Source: Hyphomicrobium_A sp963722495 (GTDB taxonomy: Bacteria; Pseudomonadota; Alphaproteobacteria; Rhizobiales; Hyphomicrobiaceae). Taken from it: a stretch of 64,000 nt of DNA. The notes below the pieces were generated by a model. The model worked only from the letters and a program-made list of their open reading frames with translations. It made no database searches and had not been told where the DNA came from. This document shows, one piece after another, positions 47,974-57,840 of this stretch; the stretch's first letter is position 1, and each line of letters begins with the position of its first letter. Location of the stretch: positions 248,001 to 312,000 of the forward strand of contig CAVRND010000007.1 in the NCBI GenBank assembly GCA_963722495.1, written 5' to 3'. The position numbers and the translations under genes were made by a program.

Positions 47974-49257
47974 CTAACGAGCGCACGAGCTGGTGATGGC
48001 GCCCATGAGGTCGTCGGGGATCGGCGGCGCCGGCTGATAGCCCTTGCACAGTGCCCCGATGCCGCCCCCGTCTTTGTCGGCGCCAGCGAGACAGTAGAGC
48101 CCGGTACCGTTCGGCTGCGGGGTGAAGGCGACGCCATGGGCGCCGGTCGGCTCGTCGCCCAGATTGGCATCAAGGTTGGCATCGAGGTAGTTCAGCGCGT
48201 GGATGCGGGCGGCGCCGTCCTCGCCGGTCAGCGGCCGCGGGCGGAAGTGCGTGTCGGTGACGGGGATTGCTTCGACCGCCCGCAGCTTCAGCTTGCCGTC
48301 GGACGCCCTCTTCAAGTGCACGCGCGCCATCAGTCCGTAGTCGCGACAGATGCCCTTGCTAGTGATGTTTGCCGTGCCGTGGTGCAGGAAGTTGCCCAGT
48401 CCGTAAAAGATCAGCGACTTGCCGGCGATCTCGACGCCCCGCACGACATGCGCGTGGTGGCCGACGATCAGGTCGATGCCGTCCTTCTGCGCCGCCAGGC
48501 CACGATAGTCGGCGAACTGTTTGGCGTCGGCGCGCACCCTGCCTTCTTCGCCGTAGTGGATCGACAGGATGCGGTAGTCGGCGGGCGCGGCGACGAGGCG
48601 CCGGAGCACCTCGGCAAAGTCGTCGGCGGAGCGGTAGGAGTTCTGCCCCGGCTTGTCGGGACCGGCGCGGTGGCGTTCCAGATCGTTGGTGACGATGCCG
48701 GTCGCCGCGAAGGCGATCTCCGAGCCTTTGACCTTGACGCGCTGCGGGCGGCTAGCTTCCTCGGCGTTCATACCCACGCCGGCAGCGACGGCAAGACGTT
48801 CCTTTTGCAGGGCGCCGACGTGCTTCAACGTCTCTTGGAGTCCCTCGACGCCATAGTCCATCGAGTGATTGTTAGCGAGCGAGAGGACGTTGAAGCCGCG
48901 CGTGACGAGGTGACGGATGCCATTGGGATGGGTGCGAAAGTTGAACGGCGAGCGCTGCTCTTTTAGATCGGGTTCCAGATCGTTGCGGTCGGTGACCACT
49001 GTCTCGACGTTCATGAAGTTGAGATCGCCATTGATCTCGCTGTCGATCTGCGAGGTCGTATCCGCCCAAGTCTGAAAGCCGTCGCGGCGAACGCCGTCCG
49101 GTTCTACCGGCTGCCCGCTGCGATTGAGACCGACGTCGCCGACGAGCGTGATCGTCACTTCGTCGGCGGAGCTTGCCCAGACGAGTGCCGCCGGCAGGAC
49201 AGCCAGGCAGACAGCGGCCAGCGCAAGTGTGCGGATGCGGTGCGGATCGTCTCTCAT
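47974..49257 (-). CDS. CapA-family (PGA synthesis-like) metallophosphatase-fold protein
   Basis: A 427-residue exported protein (signal-like LALAAVCLAVLPAALVWASS) with CapA motifs ITLVGDVGLNR, FMNVETVVTD, NVLSLANNHSMDYGVEGLQ, ILSIHYGEE and DLIVGHHAHVVRGVE. Family members act in poly-gamma-glutamate or capsule formation, but no capB or capC is present, so the function is open. A small tandem duplication (LDANLDANLGDE) occurs near residue 370. Confidence 0.85.
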   Translation of the reverse strand: MRDDPHRIRTLALAAVCLAVLPAALVWASSADEVTITLVGDVGLNRSGQPVEPDGVRRDGFQTWADTTSQIDSEINGDLNFMNVETVVTDRNDLEPDLKEQRSPFNFRTHPNGIRHLVTRGFNVLSLANNHSMDYGVEGLQETLKHVGALQKERLAVAAGVGMNAEEASRPQRVKVKGSEIAFAATGIVTNDLERHRAGPDKPGQNSYRSADDFAEVLRRLVAAPADYRILSIHYGEEGRVRADAKQFADYRGLAAQKDGIDLIVGHHAHVVRGVEIAGKSLIFYGLGNFLHHGTANITSKGICRDYGLMARVHLKRASDGKLKLRAVEAIPVTDTHFRPRPLTGEDGAARIHALNYLDANLDANLGDEPTGAHGVAFTPQPNGTGLYCLAGADKDGGGIGALCKGYQPAPPIPDDLMGAITSSCAR

Positions 49258-49311
49258 GGCGGGATAAAGGACCGCACATTCCAGCGCCGCCAGGGCAATC
49301 GCTCGGTTTGC

Positions 49312-50223
49312 TTAAAGCTCTACCGCGCCGCGGGGCTTTGCCTTGTGATCGGGCTCAACGTGGATCACGACGTCGGTGTTTTCGAGCGCTTCCTCGATCG
49401 CGTCCTCGAGCCGGTCGCAGATCTCGTGCGCCGCTTCGACGGTCATTTCGCCGGGCACCACGAGATGGAATTCGATGAAGGTCTGGGGACCCGCAGTACG
49501 CGTGCGGATGTCATGCGCCTGCAGAGCGCCTTCGGCGTTGGCGCGGATCGCCTCCTTGATACGCGCTTCGATTTGCGGCGAAGCAGCTTGATCCATCAGC
49601 GCGCTCATCAACTCGACTGCCAGCCTGTAGCCCATGCGCAGAATGTTCACCGCGACGGCACCGGCGATCAACGGATCGAGGATCGCCCATCCGGTGACCG
49701 TCGCCAGCACGAGGCCGACCAGCACGCCGACCGAGGTGATGACGTCGCTGACGAGGTGATGCCCGTCGCCTTCGAGCGCTGGCGAGCTCCACGCCCTGCC
49801 GCGGCTGATAAGAACCCATGCCCAGGCGGCGTTGATCGCCGTCGCGAGCGCGTTGACGGCAAGACCCGCGCCCGTGTCGGTCAGCATCCGCGGCTGCAGG
49901 AGGGCGAAGTAGGCCTCGCGGAATATGAGCAGCGCCGCGACGATGATCAGCGCGCCCTCGAGAATCGCCGAGAAATACTCCGCCTTGTGATGGCCGAACG
50001 GGTGTCCGCGATCCGGCGGCAGCGAGCTGATGCGGATGGCGATGAGCGCGGCGACAGCGGTGAGCACGTTGACGATGCTCTCCAGCGCGTCGGAGAACAG
50101 CGCAACGCTGCCGGTCATCAAGAACGCGATATACTTGATGCCCATCACCGCGAGCGCGATACCGATACTGGCGGCGGCGATCACCAGATGCTTGCTGCGG
50201 GCCGAGTTCACGGGGGTCTTCAT
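49312..50223 (-). CDS. Cation diffusion facilitator family transporter
   Basis: A 303-residue CDF protein with six membrane helices. Metal-site motifs are SDALESIVN in TM2, PFGHHKAEYFSA between TM2 and TM3, and EGDGHHLVSDVITS in TM5. A cytoplasmic C-terminal domain follows (TFIEFHLVVPGEMTVEAAH). It exports Zn, Fe, Mn or similar divalent cations; specificity cannot be told. ATG at 50223. Confidence 0.93.
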   Translation of the reverse strand: MKTPVNSARSKHLVIAAASIGIALAVMGIKYIAFLMTGSVALFSDALESIVNVLTAVAALIAIRISSLPPDRGHPFGHHKAEYFSAILEGALIIVAALLIFREAYFALLQPRMLTDTGAGLAVNALATAINAAWAWVLISRGRAWSSPALEGDGHHLVSDVITSVGVLVGLVLATVTGWAILDPLIAGAVAVNILRMGYRLAVELMSALMDQAASPQIEARIKEAIRANAEGALQAHDIRTRTAGPQTFIEFHLVVPGEMTVEAAHEICDRLEDAIEEALENTDVVIHVEPDHKAKPRGAVEL

Positions 50224-50416
50224 CAGGCGCCTTTAAGCGGCTCGCGAGCCTCGCGGCAAGGACTTTTGCCCTCCACGGACATCCGCAAGGACGCACTTTT
50301 CCACACGCGTAACGCGTGGGTACCTGCCGCGGTGCCCGCGAATCTGATGGGGAGTGGGTGACAACGCTGCGCGCGCGTCCCTATGCGCCAGGCAGCCGGG
50401 GTGGAGGGCACAATCC

Positions 50417-51238
50417 ATGGCTAACTTTCCCACGCATATCGTCGTCGGTACCGTTGTGGCGGGTTCGCTCGCAACGCTGACGCTGGCCGCTGATGTTATC
50501 GCGCCTGAGAACCTCGTCGCGGTGACCATGGCCGGGTCGCTCGGTTCCGTTCTCCCCGACATTGACTTGAAGGATTCTCGCCCCAGCCGCGCGCTGTTCG
50601 CGGGCCTTGCGGTGTTCTTCTCGTTCGCGCTGCTGTTCCATTACGCGCCGCGGCTGTCGATCGCCGAGATGTGGCTCCTCTGGCTCGGCACGCTGCTCTT
50701 CGTGCGCTACGGACTGCACACGATGTTTCACCGCTTCGCGTGTCATCGCGGCATTTGGCACTCGCTGATCGCCGGCCTCGCCTGCGCCTTTGCGACCGTC
50801 ATCATATTCTATTACGTCTTCGAACGACCGGACGGCGTCGCGTGGCTCGCCGGTGGCTTCCTGCTCATCGGCTTCATGACGCACTTGATCCTCGACGAGA
50901 TGTACTCGGTCGACGTGCTCGGCAATCACATCAAGAAGTCGTTCGGAACCGCCTTTAAGGCGGTCGACATGCGCAACCCTGCAGGTTCGGTGGCGATGAC
51001 CGTTGCCGCCGTGGCGCTGCTTTTCCTGACGCCGTCGATCACCACGTTCTACGACGGGCTTACCTCGCGGCCGATGTGGGCTTCGCTGCATCAGCGCCTG
51101 TTGCCGCAGGATACCTGGTTCGGCGTGCGGATCGGGCGCCAGCTCGCCACGGCGCCGTCGGCGCCCGCTGCCGTGCCGCCGCAGACGACAGGCTCGCTGC
51201 CTGCCGCCGCCGAGGAACCAAAGCCGGCAACTCCATAA
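50417..51238 (+). CDS. YdjM-like membrane-bound metal-dependent hydrolase
   Basis: A 273-residue integral membrane protein: MANFPTHIVVGTVVAGS (metal-binding His), GSVLPDIDLKDSRPSRALF, FACHRGIWHSLIAGL and LIGFMTHLILDEMYSVDV are the conserved YdjM/LexA-binding-type motifs. The C-terminal tail is Pro/Ala-rich. The ATG at 50417 has GGAGGG upstream. Hydrolytic substrate unknown. Confidence 0.85.
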   Translation: MANFPTHIVVGTVVAGSLATLTLAADVIAPENLVAVTMAGSLGSVLPDIDLKDSRPSRALFAGLAVFFSFALLFHYAPRLSIAEMWLLWLGTLLFVRYGLHTMFHRFACHRGIWHSLIAGLACAFATVIIFYYVFERPDGVAWLAGGFLLIGFMTHLILDEMYSVDVLGNHIKKSFGTAFKAVDMRNPAGSVAMTVAAVALLFLTPSITTFYDGLTSRPMWASLHQRLLPQDTWFGVRIGRQLATAPSAPAAVPPQTTGSLPAAAEEPKPATP

Positions 51239-51264
51239 GGCTCGTGCCAGGAGCGGCGTCGCGC

Positions 51265-51888
51265 CTACTGGCGCGTCGCCGACGCCGGGGCGCGTTTCTG
51301 AAGCCCTGCGAGATAGGTCGAGATCAAGTCGTCGATCAGCGAGCGCCCGGCGTGCGCGGTGACGTGCGAGAGCTTGTCGGCCGTCGACAGGGCGGTCATT
51401 CCGTGGACGCTCGCCCACAGCGTGCGCGCGTGCCGCTTCTGCGCCGCGGGATCGGCATCGGGCATTAGCGGTGCCAATGCCGCTTCGAGCGGCTTCAGCA
51501 AGCTTTCGACCTTGACGTGATACCAATCCGGAACCTCGCGCCCAGCGGGCATGCGATGCTCGTTAAGCAGGTTCCAGAGCTTCGGGCGCTCCTGAGTGAA
51601 GACGAAATAGGCCCCGACGAGACGTCGTAATCGGTCTCCAGGCGGCCCGGAAGCATCGGTATCGGCGAGCCTGCCCGCGAGCTCATCGAGCAGCCGGGCC
51701 TCGATGATCAGCAATAAATCGTCGAGGTTTTCGAACACGTTATAAAGCGTGCCCGGCGAATAGCCGACGCGCTTGGCGATCTCGCGCGCGGACAGGCCCT
51801 CGAGCCCATCCTGCTCCACGATTTCTGTGGTCGCCGCGATAATGAGTTCGCGCAGCTCGTCGGGCGTATGAATGGATCGTCGGCCCAT
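51265..51888 (-). CDS. TetR-family transcriptional regulator
   Basis: A 207-residue regulator: HTH region LIIAATTEIVEQDGLEGLSA, REIAKRVGYSPGTLYNVFEN, then a TetR_C WHG-type ligand domain (TLWASVHGMTAL). The ATG at 51888 matches family N-termini; a long open extension upstream is ignored. It converges with the YdjM-like gene. Target unknown. Confidence 0.9.
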   Translation of the reverse strand: MGRRSIHTPDELRELIIAATTEIVEQDGLEGLSAREIAKRVGYSPGTLYNVFENLDDLLLIIEARLLDELAGRLADTDASGPPGDRLRRLVGAYFVFTQERPKLWNLLNEHRMPAGREVPDWYHVKVESLLKPLEAALAPLMPDADPAAQKRHARTLWASVHGMTALSTADKLSHVTAHAGRSLIDDLISTYLAGLQKRAPASATRQ

Positions 51889-52064
51889 GTGAATATTATC
51901 CGCATAAAGTCGTTTGAAGGCTGATGATTTGCTACAATATGCCGAGCGTCGGCGCGGGCAAGCTGAATTAAATTCTGCACCCTTTGGAATAATGTATCGG
52001 TTGGCGCGTAAAACTAAGGCGGGGCCGCCGGGCAACACCGGGCTCCGCCCCCCGGGGGGCACGA

Positions 52065-52673
52065 TCAGCAGGAAGTCTTACAGTTGTCGCCCTCGACGTA
52101 GTCAACGCAGCTGTTGCGTGGGCTGTGAAAGGATTTGTCCTTAAACTCGCCGAGCGCGCCGAAGCCAGGTACGTAGTCGCCAAACAGCGGGGTGAAGGTA
52201 TAATTCGCCTCTACCACGATCACGCTTCCGCCCTTGCCGACCAGATCCTTGGGTAGGGCGTAGGAGGAGCACTTGGCGGGCACGGGCATCTGGTGGTCGC
52301 TTGGCGAGTAGCTCCACACGACCTTCGTTTTGTCCGCGTCAGTGGTCGAAGCTTGCACCGAAAAAATGCCGATCTTCAATCGGCTCGCGTCGTAGGGCCG
52401 CATGAGATGCTCGATCGATTTCATCATGCTGTCGAGGTTGGTCTTCGCTGCCGAAGTCGACTTCCCAAGGTTTTTTTCCCGCGCGACGAGATCTCCGGCC
52501 GTGGCGACCGCCGACGCGAAGTGGCGGTCCGTGTTGATCGCGCGCCCTCCCTCGATCGTACCGAGGAGCATCAGCAGCATCACCGGCGCCAAGACGCCGA
52601 ACTCGACGGCGGCGGCACCTCGATCGTCGCGGTGGAACGAGCGAGCGTAGCGGCGCAGGTTCTCGGGGATCAT
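52065..52673 (-). CDS. TadE/TadF-like pilus assembly (pseudopilin) protein
   Basis: A 202-residue protein with short basic start, prepilin-like DDRGAAAVEFGVLAPVMLLM (cleavage before the hydrophobic helix, Glu at +5), then a periplasmic domain with several Cys (AKCSS, NSCVD, DNCKTSC). The ATG overlaps the stop of the upstream TadE-like gene (ATGA). Minor pseudopilin of the Tad machine. Confidence 0.85.
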   Translation of the reverse strand: MIPENLRRYARSFHRDDRGAAAVEFGVLAPVMLLMLLGTIEGGRAINTDRHFASAVATAGDLVAREKNLGKSTSAAKTNLDSMMKSIEHLMRPYDASRLKIGIFSVQASTTDADKTKVVWSYSPSDHQMPVPAKCSSYALPKDLVGKGGSVIVVEANYTFTPLFGDYVPGFGALGEFKDKSFHSPRNSCVDYVEGDNCKTSC

Positions 52674-53249
52674 TTATAAGGCTCGCTCTTGAAGGCAGTC
52701 GCAGCCTGAATGATTGCCGGACCCTTGCCGTCGTTGCCAAGATTGAGGAACGGAAAGTTGTTTGCGAGATCCCACTCGTAGCAGAGTGTCACCAGCACCG
52801 CTTCGCTCTCTGAGCCCGCCCACTTACTGATCATGTCGCCGCTCGAGCCGGTCGAACCGACCATCTTGCCGTTGCCGTCCACGCACGCCTGCGGCGTGAT
52901 CCCGCTCCAGGTGGCAGCATGTTGGACGACGACGGATAATTTATCGCAGTCGATGTACGAGCCCGCTGCCGTCGCAGACGAGATCCTTGAAACCATCGAC
53001 CGTTATTTTGTCGTTTTCCGCTTCTCCCGTACGCACCTTGCGAGCTGCCAATTCCGCCCCGTACTCGAGCTGGGTGCTGGCAAGGAAGTACAGCCCGAGA
53101 CCGAGCAGTCCGAGCACGAACAGCAAGCAAGGCAACGCGACGATGCCGAATTCGATGGCGGCCGAGCCCTCGTCGTTGCACGGCAAAGCGGACAGCGGGC
53201 GGCGCGGCCGAACCGGAGAGCGCCAGCGATTGGTGGGGAGAAAACGCAT
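52670..53249 (-). CDS. TadE-like pilus assembly protein (frameshifted)
   Basis: The N-terminus CNDEGSAAIEFGIVALPCLL is a TadE prepilin-like segment followed by a single membrane helix. After a +1 shift at ~52970 the periplasmic part continues (SYIDCDKLSVVVQHAATWSG, LVTLCYEWDLANNFPFL). Span 580 nt, 3n+1. Its stop overlaps the next TadE/F gene. ATG at 53249 uncertain but consistent. Confidence 0.82.
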
Positions 53250-53314
53250 TTGAACATCCCGGACGAAAACCGCCGCGACGTTATCTTTGCGTCGATGAAA
53301 TATGTATTACTTCG

Positions 53315-53893
53315 TTAGCAATTGAGAGATGTCGGTAACCGAGCTCTTAATTTGGCCGCGCCGCAAGGGGCGACCAGAGTTTGCCCTCTATTCCTGGTTG
53401 GTGAGTGGCGCCCTGGTCGGGAGCCGACGCGCCCAATCTTCGCCTGCGCCGCCTTAGTAACCGAGTCGAAGTAGTCTTGGCTGTCTCCGATGACGATGGC
53501 CGGCGTGCAGGTCGGTGCGCACGTATAGCTCTGGCGCAGCGCTCCCTTATAGAGAGACACCGTCCGCCGGTCGTCCTGTTCGACGACGACGCGTTGGTCC
53601 TGGATGACATTGCGATCGGCATCCAGCGCGATGATGTTCGTGACGCCGAATGTCTTGCCCGTCACGACCAGGAGATTGCCGCCCTGCACCGTAACGTCGG
53701 CGATGGAGGGGTTGCCGATAATGACCTCCGATATGGCGCGCGGCAGCCGGATGAGCTGCGACTGGTCGTAGCGCACGACGAGGTCGGCTGCTTGCGCCTC
53801 CGAGAGGGGTGCCAAGAAGGAAGAGCAGGCGAGAGCGGCGGCGAGAGATACAACTCGCATTCCCTCGGCCGAAAACAGCTTCATGCGGAACAT
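53315..53893 (-). CDS. Pilus assembly protein N-terminal (CpaC-N) domain protein
   Basis: An exported protein (signal VVSLAAALACSSFLAPLSEA) consisting mainly of the secretin-associated N-terminal domain: VRYDQSQLIRLPRAISEVII, IGNPSIADVTVQGGNLLVVT, TFGVTNIIALD. It lacks the secretin channel domain, so it is a solitary CpaC-N module, probably periplasmic and part of Tad assembly. The last ~45 residues look off-frame (after AAQAKIG), so the end is uncertain. ATG 53893 has AGGAAG upstream. Confidence 0.82.
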   Translation of the reverse strand: MFRMKLFSAEGMRVVSLAAALACSSFLAPLSEAQAADLVVRYDQSQLIRLPRAISEVIIGNPSIADVTVQGGNLLVVTGKTFGVTNIIALDADRNVIQDQRVVVEQDDRRTVSLYKGALRQSYTCAPTCTPAIVIGDSQDYFDSVTKAAQAKIGRVGSRPGRHSPTRNRGQTLVAPCGAAKLRARLPTSLNC

Positions 53894-54079
53894 GCTCGGA
53901 CGCTTCCTCGCTGATCAATGTCCATTACTTCAGCAAATGGTGAAGAAAGCGGAAATGTGCTGGGGCAGTTGATATCGGCCTTGGGACCGCTAGGCGAGGG
54001 TCTGGGATGGAATCCGCAACGCCTGGCCAACTGTCAGGGGCGGTCCAGCCTGGATCTCAGAGTATTACTGCTCTGGAAT

Positions 54080-54093
54080 GCAATAATTATTGC
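54080..54093. promoter_or_regulatory. AT-rich 14-bp perfect palindrome upstream of Flp pilin
   Basis: GCAATAATTATTGC is a perfect palindrome in the 484-bp AT-rich region (53894-54377) between the divergent CpaC-N and Flp genes. Location suggests an operator, but no regulator is identified. I see nothing else definite in this stretch. Confidence 0.35.
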
Positions 54094-54377
54094 GAGTGGC
54101 TGACAAATAAATTGGCCGTTGGAACGGTCTCGAGCGCCTCGTCAATGATTTATACTTGATGTCAACGCGGCGAGCCAGATCCATTTGCTTGAAATACCAA
54201 GGCGCGTGGCAAATTTGTTCAACTCTTATCAAATGAAACAACCGATTGTTAGGAAACATTTACGAGCAAATTAGTGCGTTTTACCAACGTTTAATGCGTG
54301 CGGTTTCATATGGCCCCAGTCCCGCAGCGGAAGGCTGTGGGCGCACTTTGCGACCTAAAAAACTGGGAGATGCTGTC

Positions 54378-54554
54378 ATGAAGAACTTCCTCGCTCGTTT
54401 CGCTCAGGATGAGTCCGGCGCAACGGCAATCGAGTACGGTCTCATCGCCGCGCTGATCGGCCTTGCCATCGTTACCGGCGCCACGCTCATCGGCACCAAT
54501 CTCAATCAGCTTTACAAGGATATCGCCGCAAAGCTCGTCAAGCCCGCGGCGTAA
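54378..54554 (+). CDS. Flp-family type IVb pilin
   Basis: A 58-residue major pilin: MKNFLARFAQDESG / ATAIEYGLIAALIGLA, with prepilin cleavage expected after G14, Glu at +5 (E19) and Tyr at +6 (Y20), the Flp signature. GGGAGA precedes the ATG. It is processed by CpaA, encoded 63 bp downstream, and polymerised by the Cpa/Tad machine. Confidence 0.95.
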   Translation: MKNFLARFAQDESGATAIEYGLIAALIGLAIVTGATLIGTNLNQLYKDIAAKLVKPAA

Positions 54555-54617
54555 GCTGGGTCGCGACATTGCTTTCGGACCGCCCGGCGCAACAGCGTCG
54601 GGCGGTCTTGTCTTACG

Positions 54618-55148
54618 GTGACAGACAGTCCCAGCCGGAGATTTGTGGCGTGGCCCAGGTGCTGTTACTTCGTGTTCCCGCTCGCCATGGCCTACGCGGC
54701 GGCGTTCGATCTTTTGACGATGCGCATCCCCAACGGCGTATCACTCGGAATCGCAGCGGCATTTCTCGTCGTTGCTCCCATGGCCGGGATGCCGCATGCA
54801 GGAGATGTTGATGCATCTCCTGGTGGGAGCTGCCGTGCTTATCGCCGGCATGATCCTCTTCAGTCTCCGCTACGTAGGTGGCGGCGATGCCAAGCTGCTG
54901 GCGAGCGGGGCTCTATGGATGGGATACGACCAACTGCTGCCCTATCTCGCCTACGTGACGATCTTCGGAGGCGCGTTGGCGCTGCTCTGTTGGCCTATCG
55001 GCAAACACCTGCCGGAGCTCTGCCGCTGCCGGATTGGGCGATGCGCCTGCACAAGCCCCGCTCTGGTATGCCTTACGGGCTCGCCATCGCCGCCGGCGCC
55101 CTCGCGGTCTATCCGCTGACAGCTTGGCCGGCGTTGCTCAACGCCTAG
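54618..55148 (+). CDS. cpaA: Prepilin peptidase CpaA/TadV (frameshifted)
   Basis: Membrane aspartyl protease. The first catalytic Asp lies in AAAFDLLTMRIPN (D31) and the second in RYVGGGDAKLLAS. Frame changes occur at ~54793 (+1) and ~55010 (-1 or +2); the end RLHKPRSGMPYGLAIAAGAL is family typical. Start GTG at 54618. It matures the Flp pilin and pseudopilins. Confidence 0.88.
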   Translation: MTDSPSRRFVAWPRCCYFVFPLAMAYAAAFDLLTMRIPNGVSLGIAAAFLVVAPMAGMPHAGDVDASPGGSCRAYRRHDPLQSPLRRWRRCQAAGERGSMDGIRPTAALSRLRDDLRRRVGAALLAYRQTPAGALPLPDWAMRLHKPRSGMPYGLAIAAGALAVYPLTAWPALLNA

Positions 55149-55256
55149 GAGATACATCTCCAGCCTCAATGTGCGACGGCAATTAACCATGCGTTGACGT
55201 TTGTCCGGCAGTGTCGCGAAGGAGCAAACTGAACCGCGATTAAAGGCACGAACGCC

Positions 55257-56060
55257 GTGAAGAGAGCGCAATTGATCGGCATTGCGATTGCGGGTGGGGC
55301 AGGGCTCCTTGCCTTCATTCTCATGCGCTCGGTCGTCAGCGGCCCTTCGGCGCCTACCCAGATCGCCGTGCCCGTCAATGCCACCGAGGTGCTCGTCGCC
55401 CGCCGCGATATCGCGCTCGGTGAAGTCACCAAGGATACGGACTTCCGCTGGCAGACTTGGCCTACCGATGCGGTGACGTCGTCCTTCATCACCCAGACGG
55501 ACGGCGACGAGGGCATGAAGCTCGTCACCGACGCGATCGCGCGCGCTCCTCTTCTCGAAGGTGAGCCGATCACGCGTCAGAAGCTGATCAAGCCGGGGCA
55601 AGGCGGCGTGCTGGCGGCAATCCTGCCCGCAGGCATGCGCGCCATCTCCACCAAGATCAAAGAGGAGACGTCGGCCGGACGCCTCATCCTCCCGAACGAC
55701 CGCGTCGACGTCATTCTCACGCGGCGCGTGCGCGGCAGGACCGGGGCGGAGGACTACATCGCCGACACGCTCTTCAGCAACGTGCGCGTCCTCGCCGTCG
55801 GGCAGGAGATCGAGCGCCAAGGAAGGCACCAAGTCGGCTGACGGCGGCGCCAACACCGCGACGCTCGAGCTTACCCCGCGCAAGCGGAGACGCTGGCGCG
55901 CGCGAACTCGTCGGGCGAGATCAGCCTGTCGCTGCGCAGCGTCGCCGACGGCGACCCGAAGGGTAAGGGCCCGACCGAGGCCATGAACGATGATCGCAGC
56001 AGCGGCGCCGTACGCGTACTGCGCTACGGCGTGCCCATGCGTGCGTACGGCGTGAACTGA
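55257..56060 (+). CDS. cpaB: Pilus assembly protein CpaB/RcpC (frameshifted)
   Basis: N-terminal membrane segment (LIGIAIAGGAGLLAFILMRS), an SAF domain (TEVLVARRDIALGEVTKDTD, GEPITRQKLIKPGQ) and the RcpC domain (RAISTKIKEETSAGRLILPN, NDRVDVILTRRVRG). Shifts at ~55818 (+1) and ~55880 (-1) lead to ISLSLRSVADGD and the end at 56060. Start GTG at 55257. Periplasmic partner of the CpaC secretin. Confidence 0.85.
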
Positions 56061-56104
56061 GTTGCGTTGATTCAGTCTCGGCTGGCGAAAAAGGCAATCG
56101 ATAA

Positions 56105-57819
56105 ATGCGAACGACCCTAAAGTGGGCTCGCGCCGGCATGGCTGCGGTGCTCTTCGTCGCGACTTGCGTCGGAGACGTCGCCGCGGCCGATATGAGCGCG
56201 CAAACCTGCGAGGTCAGGTGGGCAGCGATTCGGTGCTGCGCATTCCGGGTAACGCGGCGTTTCCGCTGTCGAAGCGCATCGATCTCGGCGTCGGCCGGTC
56301 GATCGTCGTGCAGTTTCCCGTCCCGCTCAAGGACGTTATCGTCTCCGATCCCGAGCATGCTCGACGCCGTCGTGCAGTCGTCCGATCGGGTGTTCCTGAT
56401 CGCCAAGAAGACCGGCCAGACCAACGCCTTCTTCTTCGATGAGTTCGGCCAGCAGATTTTGACGCTTGAGGTTGCGGTTGGTGCCGACCTGTCGGCGCTC
56501 GACCAGTTGCTGACCCGCCTCATTCCGGGCTCGAACGTTCACAGCGAGATCGCCGGCACGCGCCATCGTGCTGACGGGCACGGTGCGCACGCCCATCGAT
56601 TCCAACCGCGCGGCGCAGATCGCCGCCCAGTTCGCGCCAGGCCAAGCGAGGCCGGCAGCATCACGCGGGTCCCGCAGCGCCGAGCGCGGCGTCCACGACG
56701 AGCACGACGACGAACAATGACCGCTTGGGCGGAGGGGACTCCAACTACCAGTCGCAACAACGACAACGGCGGCAGCTCCAGTTCAGCGAGGCGGCGACGA
56801 CGTCTACGCGGCAAAGCCCGTCATCAACCTTCTCACCGTCGAGGGCGAGGAGCAGGTGATGCTCCGCGTCAGTCGTCGCCGAGGTGCAGCGCAGCATCCT
56901 GAAGCAGTTCGGCATCAACCTCGGCGCTCTCGATCAACTCCGGCAACTTCAGCACCGCGATCCTCTACGGACAACGCGCTGTCCGCTGACGGCGGCGGCC
57001 GGCTCGGCACGCTGCCGACTGCCGGCATCGCTACGACCGGAGCGGCGGCGGGCATGCCTGCAGATGTTCAATTCAGGCCCGCACAACGCCGTCTCCAACC
57101 CGTTCGGAAACTCGGGCGTCGCGATGCGGATGGCAGTCAGGCAATCAGGCGGTCAACGGCGCCCTGCGCGCGCTCGAGCGCGACGGCCTGGTGCGCACGC
57201 TGGCCGAGCCAAACCTGACGGCCGTCTCGGGCGAGCCGGCGAAGTTCCTCGCCGGCGGCGAGTTCCCGGTCCCCGTCGTGGACAGCCTCGGCCAGGTCAG
57301 CGTCGATCTTCAAGGAGTTCGGCATCGGCGTCGCCTTCACGCCGGTCGTGCTGTCGGAGGGCCGCATCAGCCTCAAGATCGAGACCGAGGTGAGCGAGCT
57401 CTCCAACGAGGGCGCGGTCGTGCTGGCGGGCATCCAGATCCCGGCGCTGAAGAAGCGCGCAGGCCAACTCGACGGTCGAGCTGCCGTCCGGCGGCTCGCT
57501 CGCCATGGCCGGCCTCCTGTCGGAGGACATGCGCCAGAACATCGACGGCTTTCCGGGCCTGAAGGACCTGCCGATCCTCGGCACGCTGTTCCGCAGCCGC
57601 GACTACCAGAAGCAGGAAACCGAGCTCGTCGTGATCGTCACGCCCTACATGGTGCGGCCGGTGGCGCGCCAGCAGCTGGCGCGTCCGCTCGACGGCCTGG
57701 GCGAGCCGTCCGATCGCAAGGCCAACTTCCTCGGCCACATCAACCGGATCTACGGCAACGGCCGCGACCGCTGCCGGTCGGGCGACCTCAAGGGCGACTA
57801 CGGATTCATCGTCGAATAG
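56105..57819 (+). pseudogene. cpaC: Tad secretin CpaC/RcpA (multiply frameshifted)
   Basis: Outer-membrane channel of the Tad system. Segments recovered in different frames: signal MRTTLKWARAGMAAVLFVA, CpaC-N domain SIVVQFPVPLKDVIVSDP and KTGQTNAFFFDEFGQQILTL, then VQRSILKQFGINLG, the secretin domain RTLAEPNLTAVSGEPAKFLA, GGEFPVPV, EFGIGVAFTPVVLSEGRISL and the signature ETELVVIVTPYMVRPVA. At least eight one-base shifts lie between 56210 and 57490. A secretin is indispensable for this pilus, so sequence error is the likelier cause. Confidence 0.82.
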
Positions 57820-57840
57820 CGGAGCGGCTGGAGAAGTACC

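Noticed and set aside
50381..51526. Minus-strand frame of ~380 codons
   Set aside because: Antisense to the YdjM-like gene, with Arg/Glu/Gly-rich shadow composition.
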